Shown: positions 8,294 through 16,541, counted from the first letter of the stretch. The stretch: 64,000 nt of DNA from Palsa-147 sp036513895 (GCA_036513895.1 DATBYF010000055.1:122050-186049); one strand, 5' to 3'. Numbers and translations are program-made. Notes: generated from the sequence alone by a model not told the origin.

Positions 8294-9433
8294 TCATCCC
8301 GCCTTCCGCATTGGCACCAACATTTCTACAACCTTTCCGTGTGCTTCCCGCATGGCTTGTGGGACTGCCTGCGTGTAGATGTTCATAGTTGTTCGAATGT
8401 CGGCATGACGCAACAGTTCTTGTTGCACCTTTATGTCCACACCGAACGCCCGCAGAAGAGTCGAGTACGTGTGACGAAACGTATGCCAGCCGACGCGCCC
8501 GATCCCAGCCGCTATTCCCGCAGGAACGAGATAGTGTTCCTGTAGGCGTCCAGGCCAGTACGGTTTTCCACTCTCCGGGTTGGCAAAGACCCAATCTGTA
8601 CCCTTTGCATTCGGAGTTGCCCTTGTCTTGTGCTGCTGCAACAGCTCGGCAAGGATGGAATCAACGGGCATCCATTTCTTTGAATACAAGGTTTTCACAT
8701 CGTCTTCGACTCCAGCGACCCATGAACGCTGGATTTTTACTCGCAGATCATTCCAATCGAAATCTCCCCACTTGAGACCAAGCGTTTCGCTCACTCTAAG
8801 CCCGAGGCAAGCGGTCACGATGCACATGGTCCGACATGATTCGGGCACATGCTCGATGAATCGGCGAAATTCCTCGATGGTAAGCGTTCGAGGTTCGCGC
8901 TCGCGCTTGGATGAACCTTTGATGTGAACGAGATTCATGGGGTTGATTTGGAATGGAATCAGCTCCCACCGCATCGCCCAGTTGAACAAAATGTGCATCA
9001 TGCTACGAATATGCCCTTTGCTCTTCGGGGCGAGGCTGAGGCTCTCAATCCACTTCTCGACCGGGAGAGGCTTCATCTTCGCGAGAGGAACATCCTTCCA
9101 ATGCGGCCTGATGTAATTCTTGATCCAGGATTGATACCGGCTCTGGGTCACACGCCGCTTGGGAATTGCCTCTCGGATGTAACGGTCCATAACTGCTCCG
9201 AACATCACCTCTTCGGCTAGCTGTGGCTCATTGATCGAAAGGCGCATTCCTTCTGTCGCCTTCCAGGCTTCGGCTTTCGCGGGATACTTCAGCACCGTTC
9301 CCACAATCACCGAGTTTTCCTTTCGCCCCCCGCTTGATGCCTTGGACCGATAGGTCCATACCCAAACGTCGGGGCCTCGCCTGCGGTGTTTCTTACGTAA
9401 CCATCCGAACTGATACCGTGCTCGCTTGAACAT
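8294..9433 (-). CDS. Tyrosine recombinase / integrase of the tRNA-Lys island
   Basis: ATG 9433 is preceded by AGGAGGAATTACG, a strong site. The 379-aa protein begins with basic, Trp-rich residues (RARYQFGWLRKKHRRRG), then a core-binding domain (FGAVMDRYIREAIPKRR). The catalytic domain has Arg in LGLRVSETLGLKW, the HxxR box in WHTFRHTY, LLRHADIRTTMNIYTQ with the third His, and the nucleophilic Tyr. Its stop lies 110 bp from attL. It is the last gene of an operon that includes the excisionase and the coupling protein, so excision and transfer genes are transcribed together. Confidence 0.93.
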   Translation of the reverse strand: MFKRARYQFGWLRKKHRRRGPDVWVWTYRSKASSGGRKENSVIVGTVLKYPAKAEAWKATEGMRLSINEPQLAEEVMFGAVMDRYIREAIPKRRVTQSRYQSWIKNYIRPHWKDVPLAKMKPLPVEKWIESLSLAPKSKGHIRSMMHILFNWAMRWELIPFQINPMNLVHIKGSSKREREPRTLTIEEFRRFIEHVPESCRTMCIVTACLGLRVSETLGLKWGDFDWNDLRVKIQRSWVAGVEDDVKTLYSKKWMPVDSILAELLQQHKTRATPNAKGTDWVFANPESGKPYWPGRLQEHYLVPAGIAAGIGRVGWHTFRHTYSTLLRAFGVDIKVQQELLRHADIRTTMNIYTQAVPQAMREAHGKVVEMLVPMRKAG

Positions 9434-9445
9434 TCGTAATTCCTC

Positions 9446-9664
9446 CTAGTTCGCGCGGCACGGATGGCAAGATGAATTTAGCTGAGATCGCAGCCACGAG
9501 TCCAGTTCAGATGCGCGGAAATACCAGTGACCTCCGATCCGATAACCGGGCAGGCTTCCCTGGCGTGCATAGCGTTGAAGCGTTTTGACGTGAATGTTGC
9601 CTAACAACTTGGCAGCTTCTTCGCTATCCAACAGAGGTTCAAATTCAATCGCCGTCTCAGCCAT
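9446..9664 (-). CDS. Excisionase-like MerR/AlpA helix-turn-helix protein
   Basis: The start ATG 9664 has GGAGG seven bases upstream; a longer frame from 9679 lacks this. The 72-aa product contains LDSEEAAKLLGNIHVKTLQR, followed by QGSLPGYRIGGHWYFRASEL, the standard HTH_17/excisionase layout. Such small proteins bend att DNA and direct the integrase toward excision. It ends 12 bp before the integrase start, so the two are translated from one message. The assignment is firm at family level; the excision role is by context. Confidence 0.85.
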   Translation of the reverse strand: MAETAIEFEPLLDSEEAAKLLGNIHVKTLQRYARQGSLPGYRIGGHWYFRASELDSWLRSQLNSSCHPCRAN

Positions 9665-9696
9665 AAAGCCTCCTAACAAAACGTTTCAATTGCCAT

Positions 9697-11697
9697 TCAC
9701 AGTTCTCCGTCCGCGAGTTGCTGGAAATAAGATTTGCTCGGATCGTTGTAATAGGGTTTGAGATAGCAGAACATCGGTGGCATCGGATTGATGCCATCGT
9801 ATGCGATGGTGATGGACTGCGCGTTTCGAAGCTCAGTGAACGTCTTCGTATCGAAGCGGAAATCACTCTGCTGGATGTAGCTCTTCGAGGTTGTGATGTT
9901 GGCCTTATTCGAGATGGCCTTACCGGTGACGAAGCTCACGCGGGTGTCGTGCCCCGTCTCCGACAGGTTGTATGCAACCTTGAGTTGGTCTTCTCTCCCG
10001 CAAAGTTCGCTGGCCGTCTTCGCGGAAAAGTCATCTGACAACGCGAGGAAAATCTTCGTTCGAAACGTTTGCAAAAGCGTGCGCCAAGTCTCACCGGGAA
10101 GCGTTGATCTGAGCGAGCTAATACTCTGGGTCGCGACAATCGAGATGCACTTCGGCTGGCGCGACAGGCTGAAGAACTTTTCGTCCCCGGTTGGCTCGTT
10201 CTCTCCTACAGTCGCAAAATGCTGGTATTCATCACACAGAAAAAGCACCTGCCGGAAATACTGCTCGGGATGAGCCTCGATCTGGGGTACCCGATTCAAA
10301 ACTGCCCGCTCGAAGTCGAGTTTCATCATCACGCCGATAGCCTTGGCCAAGCCAGGGTTCATGCTGAGGGGAAAATTAAGCGCGCAGACCTTTCCGTTTT
10401 CAATAAGCCAAGAGAATGAAGGCAGGGGCCTGCCGTATTTGAAATCGGCGTTCGCTTGAGGGTCGAAGCACTCCTTAGGGGGGCAGAAAACTCGCTTCAC
10501 TTTCGGGTTGTCGTCGAAGAGCGAAAGGAATACCGAAATACCCTCCACGATCGAGGTCCTCAGCTTGGGCTCAATCCGTTGCCAGTCATTGTGAAACCAC
10601 CGCTTCACTGCTTCCAGTTTGGCCCTCTTATCCGGGTCGGCCTTTTCGGGTGCCGCAACGGTCTTCCTCTGATATTCGATCCCGTGCTTCTTGAGCTGAC
10701 GCTCGATCTCGGGCGTCGCTTCGGTTCGATACAATTCCATCTCTTTGCTCTCGTCCGGGACGAAATCGAAGTCTAGAAGAGACTCGACATGCTCTTGATA
10801 GATGGCCTTCGGAACGAGGATGAAATGCCGGTCAAGAAGCATCTCCTCCGCCTGCTTGATTCGCTCCTCTAAAACCTCAGGCGAGATAGCGCAGTAATAC
10901 ACGTCGAACAGGGTCACATAATCGAAGGCTACCTTGTGAAGGAGGATGATGAATTTCACAAGGTTCGTGTAGGCTTGCTGCCAGAAGGGTTCTTTCCCTT
11001 TGCCGAACAAGTTGTTCAGGAGTGATGCGATGTTGTAGGCAAGTGCGTAGGCGTCGAGGTCATTGTGCAAGGGATTGTAGCGGAACTCCGAATCAAGGCT
11101 GACTTCGATGTAATCCTCTTCCCTTCTGTGCCTCTGGAGAATTCCCCGCACCTTGTGGCAGAAGTCGCCTTTCACTTCGAGCATCAGCCCTCCGATCCGC
11201 TTGGCCCGGTCGTATGCCTTATACGCGAGGATCTGGTCTGCAAATGGATACATACAGCAGCTTGTTTTGCCGGTTCCAACAGCACCGAGAATGGCAATGC
11301 CGGTATAGAGACCCCTCTCGGGAATCATGAGCCATTTGGGGTTCGGAGAAGGCGTCGCTTTGCGTTGGTTGTGAACCTCCCCGGCAACAAGGAAAAGCTG
11401 GTCGCGTTTGCGCGGTTCGGGGTAACGCGGCAGGCGTCCTGCCTTATTGGGCCGACGCAGTTTTAGTGTGAAGATGTAGATGCCCGTAAGAACCACGGAA
11501 TAAGCCAGCCAAGGGGTTGCATATTGCATCGCTACGGTAAGGTATTTGAAACTGAGATAGGCTTCCGGGGCCCGCAGTGCGACCACCTGGAGAAAGATGT
11601 TTGACTCAGGGAACGGGCAGAGATAGAACAGCGTCAGCCCAGTCACAAGCGCCAGAACACCGGCAATCGAATGGCGATATTCGAGAATGCCGGTCAT
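9697..11697 (-). CDS. VirD4/TraD-like type IV coupling ATPase
   Basis: The 666-aa protein has hydrophobic N-terminal segments at about residues 8-27 and 56-77, typical of a membrane-anchored coupling protein. Walker A GAVGTGKT is at 138-145; a Walker B-like VLFLCDEYQHFA lies near residue 480. IVATQSISSLR follows, like the conserved TQ motif of TraD/VirD4 ATPases. Such proteins bring the relaxase-bound DNA to the mating channel. Neighbouring genes include no recognised relaxase or channel component, so the island is probably mobilised by another system. The gene overlaps the upstream 77-aa gene by 4 bp. Confidence 0.85.
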   Translation of the reverse strand: MTGILEYRHSIAGVLALVTGLTLFYLCPFPESNIFLQVVALRAPEAYLSFKYLTVAMQYATPWLAYSVVLTGIYIFTLKLRRPNKAGRLPRYPEPRKRDQLFLVAGEVHNQRKATPSPNPKWLMIPERGLYTGIAILGAVGTGKTSCCMYPFADQILAYKAYDRAKRIGGLMLEVKGDFCHKVRGILQRHRREEDYIEVSLDSEFRYNPLHNDLDAYALAYNIASLLNNLFGKGKEPFWQQAYTNLVKFIILLHKVAFDYVTLFDVYYCAISPEVLEERIKQAEEMLLDRHFILVPKAIYQEHVESLLDFDFVPDESKEMELYRTEATPEIERQLKKHGIEYQRKTVAAPEKADPDKRAKLEAVKRWFHNDWQRIEPKLRTSIVEGISVFLSLFDDNPKVKRVFCPPKECFDPQANADFKYGRPLPSFSWLIENGKVCALNFPLSMNPGLAKAIGVMMKLDFERAVLNRVPQIEAHPEQYFRQVLFLCDEYQHFATVGENEPTGDEKFFSLSRQPKCISIVATQSISSLRSTLPGETWRTLLQTFRTKIFLALSDDFSAKTASELCGREDQLKVAYNLSETGHDTRVSFVTGKAISNKANITTSKSYIQQSDFRFDTKTFTELRNAQSITIAYDGINPMPPMFCYLKPYYNDPSKSYFQQLADGEL

Positions 11698-11927
11698 TGA
11701 GCAACTGCCTTTCGAGTCGTCAGGGGTGGCGTCTCAACACTGGTCCGCTGACTCTTCCAGCGTTTGTAATCTCGGTCTTTCGAGAGTATTTTTTTCGGCA
11801 CTGAATTAACGACATGGTCCGGCCTGCTCTCGATGAATCTCGCGTAGTCATCGAGCAACTCATTAACAAGCTGTTCGAGGCGGACTTCTCGCTTCACGAT
11901 AACTGGTTCCCTCTGGACGATGGGCAT
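11694..11927 (-). CDS. Hypothetical 77-aa basic protein upstream of the coupling ATPase
   Basis: The gene begins at ATG 11927 (MPIVQREPVIVKREVRLEQL) and its stop overlaps the coupling-protein start as ATGA, so it is translationally coupled to it. The protein is soluble and highly charged, with a predicted helix at VRLEQLVNELLDDYARFIES. It could be a small DNA-binding or relaxosome protein. No family is recognised. Confidence 0.6.
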   Translation of the reverse strand: MPIVQREPVIVKREVRLEQLVNELLDDYARFIESRPDHVVNSVPKKILSKDRDYKRWKSQRTSVETPPLTTRKAVAQ

Positions 11928-11957
11928 TGGCTTCCTGCTCCTTTCTTATCTCTCTGC

Positions 11958-12089
11958 TGCGACAGGGCGAAGATACGCGGCGCGGTCAATAGCGCCGGTG
12001 GGCGGGAGCGACCCCACGGTTACTTTCCAGACCGAAGGGCTGAAAAGTGGGGTCGCTCCCGCCCAAGTACGTGTCTTTGCCCTGTCGCA
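11958..12089. repeat. Nested inverted repeats (18-bp and 11-bp perfect arms)
   Basis: GGGCGGGAGCGACCCCAC (12000-12017) and its exact reverse complement (12047-12064) form 18-bp arms around a 29-nt centre. The centre can pair further (CTTTCCAG with CTGAAAAG, one mismatch). Outside it, TGCGACAGGGC (11958-11968) pairs with GCCCTGTCGCA (12079-12089). The whole block fills the gap between two minus-strand mobilisation genes. It could be a REP-like element, an attenuating hairpin or an origin-of-transfer structure; the sequence cannot decide. Confidence 0.7.
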
Positions 12090-12195
12090 TTTCTTGCTCT
12101 CTCCTCCGTTATCTCGCTGTCCTTCCTCGACTTCTCCTACCTCTAACATGAGCCTCGAACAGAACGCTCCCCCGAACACCACTTTTCGGGATCGT

Positions 12196-13206
12196 TCAGG
12201 CAGCTTCATCGTCTTTCGCTCGAAAATCGGGCTGCTTTAGGACCAAATACGTGTCGAAGTAAACCTTCCGCTCTTGGGTCCTCGCGGGAAACTCATCTCG
12301 GATTTCCTCCTCCGCGATTCGCGCTGCCTTCCAATTCCTTAGCAGCCTCTCGAACCGCTCTCCCCTGAATCTCTGTTTGGCCTGATTCAGAAATAGCAGG
12401 TCGCTTTTCGCAAGCGATCTGAATTCAGGTGTCTCCCAAATGGTCTGTGTTTTGAAATACCGAATGAGGTCAGTAGCGATGTCGGATTCGAGCGGAACCT
12501 TCACAAGAGATTTGAACAATTCCGTGGCCTTCCCAAAGTGCATTGGAGCGTTCGAAACGTAGAGGAACCGGAAGCTAGAAAGCTCACGGAACAGTGGTTG
12601 GTACTGGATCAAATGGGTAACAAATCCGGTCAGATTTTCGATACCCGTATCGATGTAAGAAAATGTGACCACAGGGGGAGCGCCAGAGACGGGAGGACTG
12701 AAAAATAACGGGAACCTGTCCACGAAATACCGGAGCGTCGATTGGCTCTGCGGCCTGCCCGTATAGACCTTCACCGGAAGGCAATGCTTTTGAATGCGGA
12801 GTTCCTCGGTGAAATAGGCGACCTTTTCGGGTTCGCCTTCGAGGTACTGACATCCCTGGTTCGCAAGAATGAAATCGAGGCTCAGAAGCCGGGTCTTAAT
12901 GGCCTCGAGCCGATGCCTGCGGCGATTGCGAAGATTCTCGCGACCAATCTGCGCGTACAGCTTTCGGGAACAGAGATGGTAGATGCATCCGTTGCGCCGA
13001 TATTCCCGCATCGTGGCATGGCCCTGGGTAATGAGTTTTTGTGTGAGCGAATGCGTGCGATAGCCGCGCTTGGCCCCCACGAAATTAAGAAACTGACGCG
13101 CGAGGAAGTAGCCGGAATGAGTCGCGACAAGGTATAGAAATCGAGCTTCATCTTCGGTGTATCCGAAAGCCTTGAGAGCGTCGATCTGACCCTGAGGGAT
13201 CGTCAT
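12196..13206 (-). CDS. Conserved-looking protein of the mobilisation operon
   Basis: This 336-aa soluble protein starts at ATG 13206, overlapping the stop of the upstream gene as ATGA. The N-terminal 100 residues read like a winged helix: LKAFGYTEDEARFLYLVATH, then SLTQKLITQGHATMREY with a basic wing. The C-terminal half contains a mixed alpha/beta region and a basic, helical end. This combination resembles replication-relaxation/mobilisation proteins that accompany coupling ATPases. I do not see a relaxase His triad. Function is inferred from context only. Confidence 0.65.
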   Translation of the reverse strand: MTIPQGQIDALKAFGYTEDEARFLYLVATHSGYFLARQFLNFVGAKRGYRTHSLTQKLITQGHATMREYRRNGCIYHLCSRKLYAQIGRENLRNRRRHRLEAIKTRLLSLDFILANQGCQYLEGEPEKVAYFTEELRIQKHCLPVKVYTGRPQSQSTLRYFVDRFPLFFSPPVSGAPPVVTFSYIDTGIENLTGFVTHLIQYQPLFRELSSFRFLYVSNAPMHFGKATELFKSLVKVPLESDIATDLIRYFKTQTIWETPEFRSLAKSDLLFLNQAKQRFRGERFERLLRNWKAARIAEEEIRDEFPARTQERKVYFDTYLVLKQPDFRAKDDEAA

Positions 13207-14135
13207 AACGAAAGAATCTCCGCAGTCAGTTCCCGGTCATTCAGGATTCGGTGAATGCGAGACGCATCGTCTGGATGACCGTACATCGTGAATCCAGCGT
13301 GGACCTTTTCGGCGAGCTGGCGGGGCCGGTAATCCCCCGTCGTCAGCTCCAGATTCACGCGCGCAATGCCCTGTTCCGGCAGCTCATATTCGATTTGCAT
13401 ATCGGGCACCGGAATGCGGCCCTGAACTGCGCGCAAACCATACCGCTCGGCCACTTCCTGTTTTCTGGCAGGGTCGCCCTTCTCGCGCCCCAGCCGCATG
13501 AGGTCGTGGTTCACTTTTCTCTTCAATTCGTAATCGAGAACGACTCGGCGCACTCTGCCGCCGCGCGCCTCGATTCTGGAGGATTCTTTCTGATAGAGGC
13601 GATAGAGCTCGCTGTCGTGTTTGGCCTCTCTCGGCTTGACGAAACCCGCGTAGATTTCCTGCTCTTTCGCCATTCTTTCAGACTTCAGCAAGAGGCTCCG
13701 TCCCGTCCTCGTCAGCGTGTACATTCTGGTCGTCCTGCTAAGAGAGACTTCCACTGTTTTCTCCTCGACCAATCCTTGCCGAATTAGGTTCGTCGTTTCC
13801 TGTTCCATGCGCCCTTTGTCCTCGTCGTATCCGTAGCGCGCAAGATCATCGGCTGCGATGACGCGGAACTTGCCCAGATCGGTGAGCGTTTGCGTCTCGG
13901 ACTCGCGTAAGTCATAAGCCCGGTAGCGGTCGTAAAGAACAGTACGAGCCTCTTTCGGCGGGACTTCTCTGGAACGGCTCTGTTGGACTTCCGCTAACCG
14001 CGATAAAGTCCTGCCTTCATCCCGCTGTCTTGAATCCTGAGCGGGTGCGCTTCGACGCGATTCTTGGGGCTTCTCGCGAACCTCTCTTACAGCCTCGCGG
14101 AAGGTGTTCAAATCGGGACCGAAATCGCGAGACAT
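13203..14135 (-). CDS. Winged-helix mobilisation protein, replication-relaxation-like
   Basis: The start ATG 14135 lies directly after the stop of the membrane-protein gene and has GAGGAG ten bases upstream. The frame also opens upstream at 14174, but that part overlaps the previous gene. The 310-aa protein has an Arg/Glu-rich, probably disordered N-terminus (to about residue 70). A winged-helix region follows (LTDLGKFRVIAADDLARYGY, then TNLIRQGLVEEKTV and TRMYTLTRTGRSLL). The C-terminal domain ends in VNLELTTGDYRPRQLAEKVH. This layout fits the replication-relaxation family found next to coupling proteins. It is coupled to the 12196-13206 gene. Confidence 0.65.
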   Translation of the reverse strand: MSRDFGPDLNTFREAVREVREKPQESRRSAPAQDSRQRDEGRTLSRLAEVQQSRSREVPPKEARTVLYDRYRAYDLRESETQTLTDLGKFRVIAADDLARYGYDEDKGRMEQETTNLIRQGLVEEKTVEVSLSRTTRMYTLTRTGRSLLLKSERMAKEQEIYAGFVKPREAKHDSELYRLYQKESSRIEARGGRVRRVVLDYELKRKVNHDLMRLGREKGDPARKQEVAERYGLRAVQGRIPVPDMQIEYELPEQGIARVNLELTTGDYRPRQLAEKVHAGFTMYGHPDDASRIHRILNDRELTAEILSL

Positions 14136-14136
14136 T

Positions 14137-14430
14137 TTAGAAGGGCTCCTCGTCCACGTTGGGACGGGGCACATGGATATGGTCGCGATTTGCCTGGGTG
14201 TCCACGTGCCACAGCTTGCGGCCTGTATCCTTCAGGAAGAACTTGCGCTCGATCAGATAGACTGCCGCGAATACGTTAAGGAACAAGAATCCAAACCATC
14301 CCAAAATGATGTTGCCGTAGGAATGAAATAGAACGGCCCTGTAGTTAGCGAGAAACTTCAGCTCGCCCATGAGCCAAAATAAATAACCAAGCAGAATTGC
14401 GACCGCGACAAGCATTGCATTTGCGACCAT
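14137..14430 (-). CDS. Small two-helix membrane protein
   Basis: ATG 14430 is chosen over 14448 because GGAGGAGGAATC lies just before it. The 97-aa protein has two hydrophobic segments, about residues 4-22 and 38-62, then a soluble tail ending HVPRPNVDEEPF. It is the first gene of the operon that leads to the coupling ATPase, excisionase and integrase. A role in anchoring the transfer complex is possible, but the family is not recognised. Confidence 0.65.
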   Translation of the reverse strand: MVANAMLVAVAILLGYLFWLMGELKFLANYRAVLFHSYGNIILGWFGFLFLNVFAAVYLIERKFFLKDTGRKLWHVDTQANRDHIHVPRPNVDEEPF

Positions 14431-14741
14431 GATTCCTCCTCCACTCAAGAGACGAATTTGGGAAGAACCGCCGGAGGGTGCGAGGGGCCTTTGAGGTTAT
14501 CAAGGCACACCTCGACCCAATCTCCGAACAGAGGGTTCGTCCCTTCGCGGGCGGCTGGTCGTCGTTCAGCCGAACGCGACGCCTGGCGGTTCACCGAAGT
14601 GGGACGGCTCCGCCTAGCGTATGGGGAAATTACCGGCGAGAATTCCCCTCATCTCTACAGAGGGGATTTCTTGAAGAAGTGTCTCCGCGTTCTTCTCGAT
14701 TGGTCGGCTCTGGGCGGAAAAACCCTCAAAGCATGGAACTT
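14431..14741. other. Intergenic 311 bp upstream of the mobilisation operon
   Basis: No gene is supported on either strand. A small hairpin, CCCCTC (14645-14650) with GAGGGG (14660-14665), lies downstream of the sigma-like gene and could end its transcript, though without a strong T run. The region separates two minus-strand genes and would have to hold the promoter of the mobilisation operon. It is also a natural place for an origin of transfer, but no nic-like sequence was recognised. Confidence 0.4.
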
Positions 14742-15500
14742 CTAAGCGAACATACTGTCTACTTCGGCTAGTATGTCTTCCTTTTCATGGTAGGTGATGC
14801 GTAGTCTCACGGCCCAAATGTCCGTCAACCGAAGCGCCCGAAAAAGCAGAAATGCGGTGACCGTTTCCCACAAAGATATGAAGCGCGCTTTCTTCTGATG
14901 CTCGCGCTCAGTAAGCTTTATTCCTTCGATGTACTGCTGTGGGTCGGTTTTTAGCGCGTCACGGATCGCGCGCAACGCCTTGCTGTAATGCAGCCGGGCT
15001 GCATGATTCGACATGACAACATCATAGGAAATCTCATCCCACGAACGGCCCTCGATTCGCCCCCAAATGATCGCTCGCGTCTTGCTATCGCACATGCTCA
15101 GGATCTGCTTCAGGACGAGCTTGGCCTCAACTCTAGCCTCGATGCTCATTGTTTTGCCGAGGAGAAGATCGTCTTCAAGTGCTTCTTGCAGTCGCGTTTC
15201 GCTTCGCTCCTCCTCGCCGATCCTCCGCAAGAATGCGCGGTAGAGATAGGCGCGCATGTCTCGAATGGGGGAAATCCGTGCGGTTTCCTTCCCGCGAACG
15301 GCTTCAGACACTGTTGCGGCGGCCTCCTCCAAAAGGTTCATGGCAACACACGAGTCGCCGATGAAATTCTGGGCATAGGCAAGAGCCTGGGGAGCCATTC
15401 CCTGAGCGACGGAAAGAACACACGGTTCGATGGGCCTACCTAGACGGTCAACGGCGTTTAGTAGAAGCGGGTGAGTATGAGGCGGAGTTTTGGTCGTCAT
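14742..15500 (-). CDS. Sigma-70-family-like regulator of the island
   Basis: The 252-aa protein begins at ATG 15500 behind GAGGGATGT. Residues about 35-100 (LAYAQNFIGDSCVAMNLLEE, later RDMRAYLYRAFLRRIGEEER) match the helical pattern of sigma region 2. Residues about 125-180 (LKQILSMCDSKTRAIIWGRI, then WDEISYDVVMSNHAARLHYS) match the region 4 helix-turn-helix. A C-terminal tail of about 65 residues with a hydrophobic stretch (FISLWETVTAFLLFRALRL) is extra to the usual ECF layout. It may activate the mobilisation genes just downstream. Sigma likeness is clear by pattern; activity is inferred. Confidence 0.7.
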   Translation of the reverse strand: MTTKTPPHTHPLLLNAVDRLGRPIEPCVLSVAQGMAPQALAYAQNFIGDSCVAMNLLEEAAATVSEAVRGKETARISPIRDMRAYLYRAFLRRIGEEERSETRLQEALEDDLLLGKTMSIEARVEAKLVLKQILSMCDSKTRAIIWGRIEGRSWDEISYDVVMSNHAARLHYSKALRAIRDALKTDPQQYIEGIKLTEREHQKKARFISLWETVTAFLLFRALRLTDIWAVRLRITYHEKEDILAEVDSMFA

Positions 15501-15566
15501 ACATCCCTCATTCTTCGGCTCAGTCTCGGGGAGGCTATTTGCCGATCATATGGGGTACGCCCAATC

Positions 15567-15758
15567 TTAAGTAGCATCCCGGCTCTTGTATATAGAACGC
15601 AAATGGGAAGAAAAGGTTTCCCTGGGTGACAGGGAGGAAGCGTAAAGCCAATAGAGAGTTCTGCCACCTTTTAAGACATGGCTAGGTAATAGGGACTTTT
15701 TCTGCCGCTCGGCAAACCGCAGTGCTTTCTCTGGGTCGGTATAGACAACCCTTGGCAT
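15567..15758 (-). CDS. Small hypothetical protein divergent from the toxin gene
   Basis: The frame opens further upstream, but ATG 15758 (MPRVVYTDPEKALRF) has AGGAAGG six bases before it and gives a 63-aa basic protein. It is read away from the HigB-type toxin gene across a shared promoter region with two palindromes. It may be a small regulator or a third component of the pair. The family is not recognised. Confidence 0.5.
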   Translation of the reverse strand: MPRVVYTDPEKALRFAERQKKSLLPSHVLKGGRTLYWLYASSLSPRETFSSHLRSIYKSRDAT

Positions 15759-15769
15759 ATTCGCCTTCC

Positions 15770-15805
15770 TTTCGTCTGGACGAAATATACATTTAATTGT
15801 ATATT
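15770..15805. promoter_or_regulatory. Twin palindromes in a divergent promoter
   Basis: TTTCGTC-TG-GACGAAA (15770-15785) is a perfect palindrome with a 2-bp centre. AATATACA-TTTAAT-TGTATATT (15784-15805) is a second, with 8-bp arms. They lie between the divergent 63-aa gene and the toxin gene. TATAGT at 15823-15828 is a likely -10 box for the toxin gene. Palindromes at this place are the usual operators of autoregulated toxin-antitoxin operons. Confidence 0.65.
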
Positions 15806-15835
15806 CAACGCGGCGTTGCTGGTATAGTCGTTCCC

Positions 15836-16216
15836 GTGAGCGACGAAGCCGAAAAGCCCAGATACGCGACCGTCTCTTGGGAGGGTGACTCAAGGGAAGT
15901 CCTCAGTGCCTTTCCTGAGGGCGTCAAGCAGAACCTGGGATTTGAGCTTTGGCGGCTACAGCAGGGCATAAGACCAGGTGATTACAGACCGTTGCCTTCG
16001 ATTGGCACGGGAGTCTTTGAACTGCGAGATCAAGATGAGAGAGCTTGGTATCGCGTCGTTTACCTATCGAGGATAACTGACGTGATCTATGTTCTTCACT
16101 GCTTTGAGAAGAAGAGTCGAGAGATGCCGAGAAAAGACTTTGAGAAAGCGAAGCAGCGACTCAAAGGAGTGAGAGCGCGTTTGGCAGAGGAGAAAAAACA
16201 TGAAAAGCGCGGCTAA
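15836..16216 (+). CDS. higB: HigB/RelE-superfamily toxin (Gp49-like)
   Basis: The 126-aa frame starting at GTG 15836 begins VSDEAEKPRYATVSWEGDSR. The core shows the pattern of phage-derived Gp49-like toxins: a first helix (EVLSAFPEGVKQNLGFELWR), GIRPGDYRPLPSIGTGVFEL, then YRVVYLSRITDVIYVLHCFEKKSREMP and a final helix. Members cleave ribosome-bound mRNA. The start lies only 7 bp after a TATAGT box, so the message may be leaderless. It overlaps the antitoxin gene by 17 bp. Toxin-first order is typical of HigBA. Confidence 0.85.
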   Translation: MSDEAEKPRYATVSWEGDSREVLSAFPEGVKQNLGFELWRLQQGIRPGDYRPLPSIGTGVFELRDQDERAWYRVVYLSRITDVIYVLHCFEKKSREMPRKDFEKAKQRLKGVRARLAEEKKHEKRG

Positions 16217-16541
16217 CAAACCAACGCATGTAACACGCGGGAACGTGCTTGATGATCTTGGCTTTTCACCGGAGCAAGCAACCGCTCTGAAGTTTAAGGC
16301 CGAGTTGTATCAGGCAGTCCTGAAGTATGCACAGAAGTATTCGCCTGGAGAATTGCAAGTGATCCTCGGAGAACCTCAGCCACGTGTCAGCGAATTGCTC
16401 AACGGGAAGATTGCGAAGAAGAGCGTCGACAAATTGCTTTACTACGCAGGACGCCTGGGTATTGAAGCAAAGGCTAAATTTGCGCAGACGCACAAAAAGG
16501 TCGTTGAAAAAGAGCTTGCGATGGCAGATCTGACGGCCTAG
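16200..16541 (+). CDS. higA: HigA-type antitoxin with helix-turn-helix
   Basis: This 113-aa protein begins MKSAANKPTHVTRGNVLDDL. Its DNA-binding domain is LKFKAELYQAVLKYAQKYSP followed by GEPQPRVSELLNGKIAKKSV. The sequence LGFSPEQATALKFKAELYQA is characteristic of the HTH_37-type antitoxins paired with Gp49-like toxins. It starts inside the toxin gene, so the two are translated together. It probably neutralises the toxin and represses the operon at the upstream palindromes. Confidence 0.87.
   Translation: MKSAANKPTHVTRGNVLDDLGFSPEQATALKFKAELYQAVLKYAQKYSPGELQVILGEPQPRVSELLNGKIAKKSVDKLLYYAGRLGIEAKAKFAQTHKKVVEKELAMADLTA

Noticed and set aside
14645..14665. CCCCTC/GAGGGG hairpin as a terminator of the sigma-like gene
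   Set aside because: Six-base stem and no T run; kept only as a remark.
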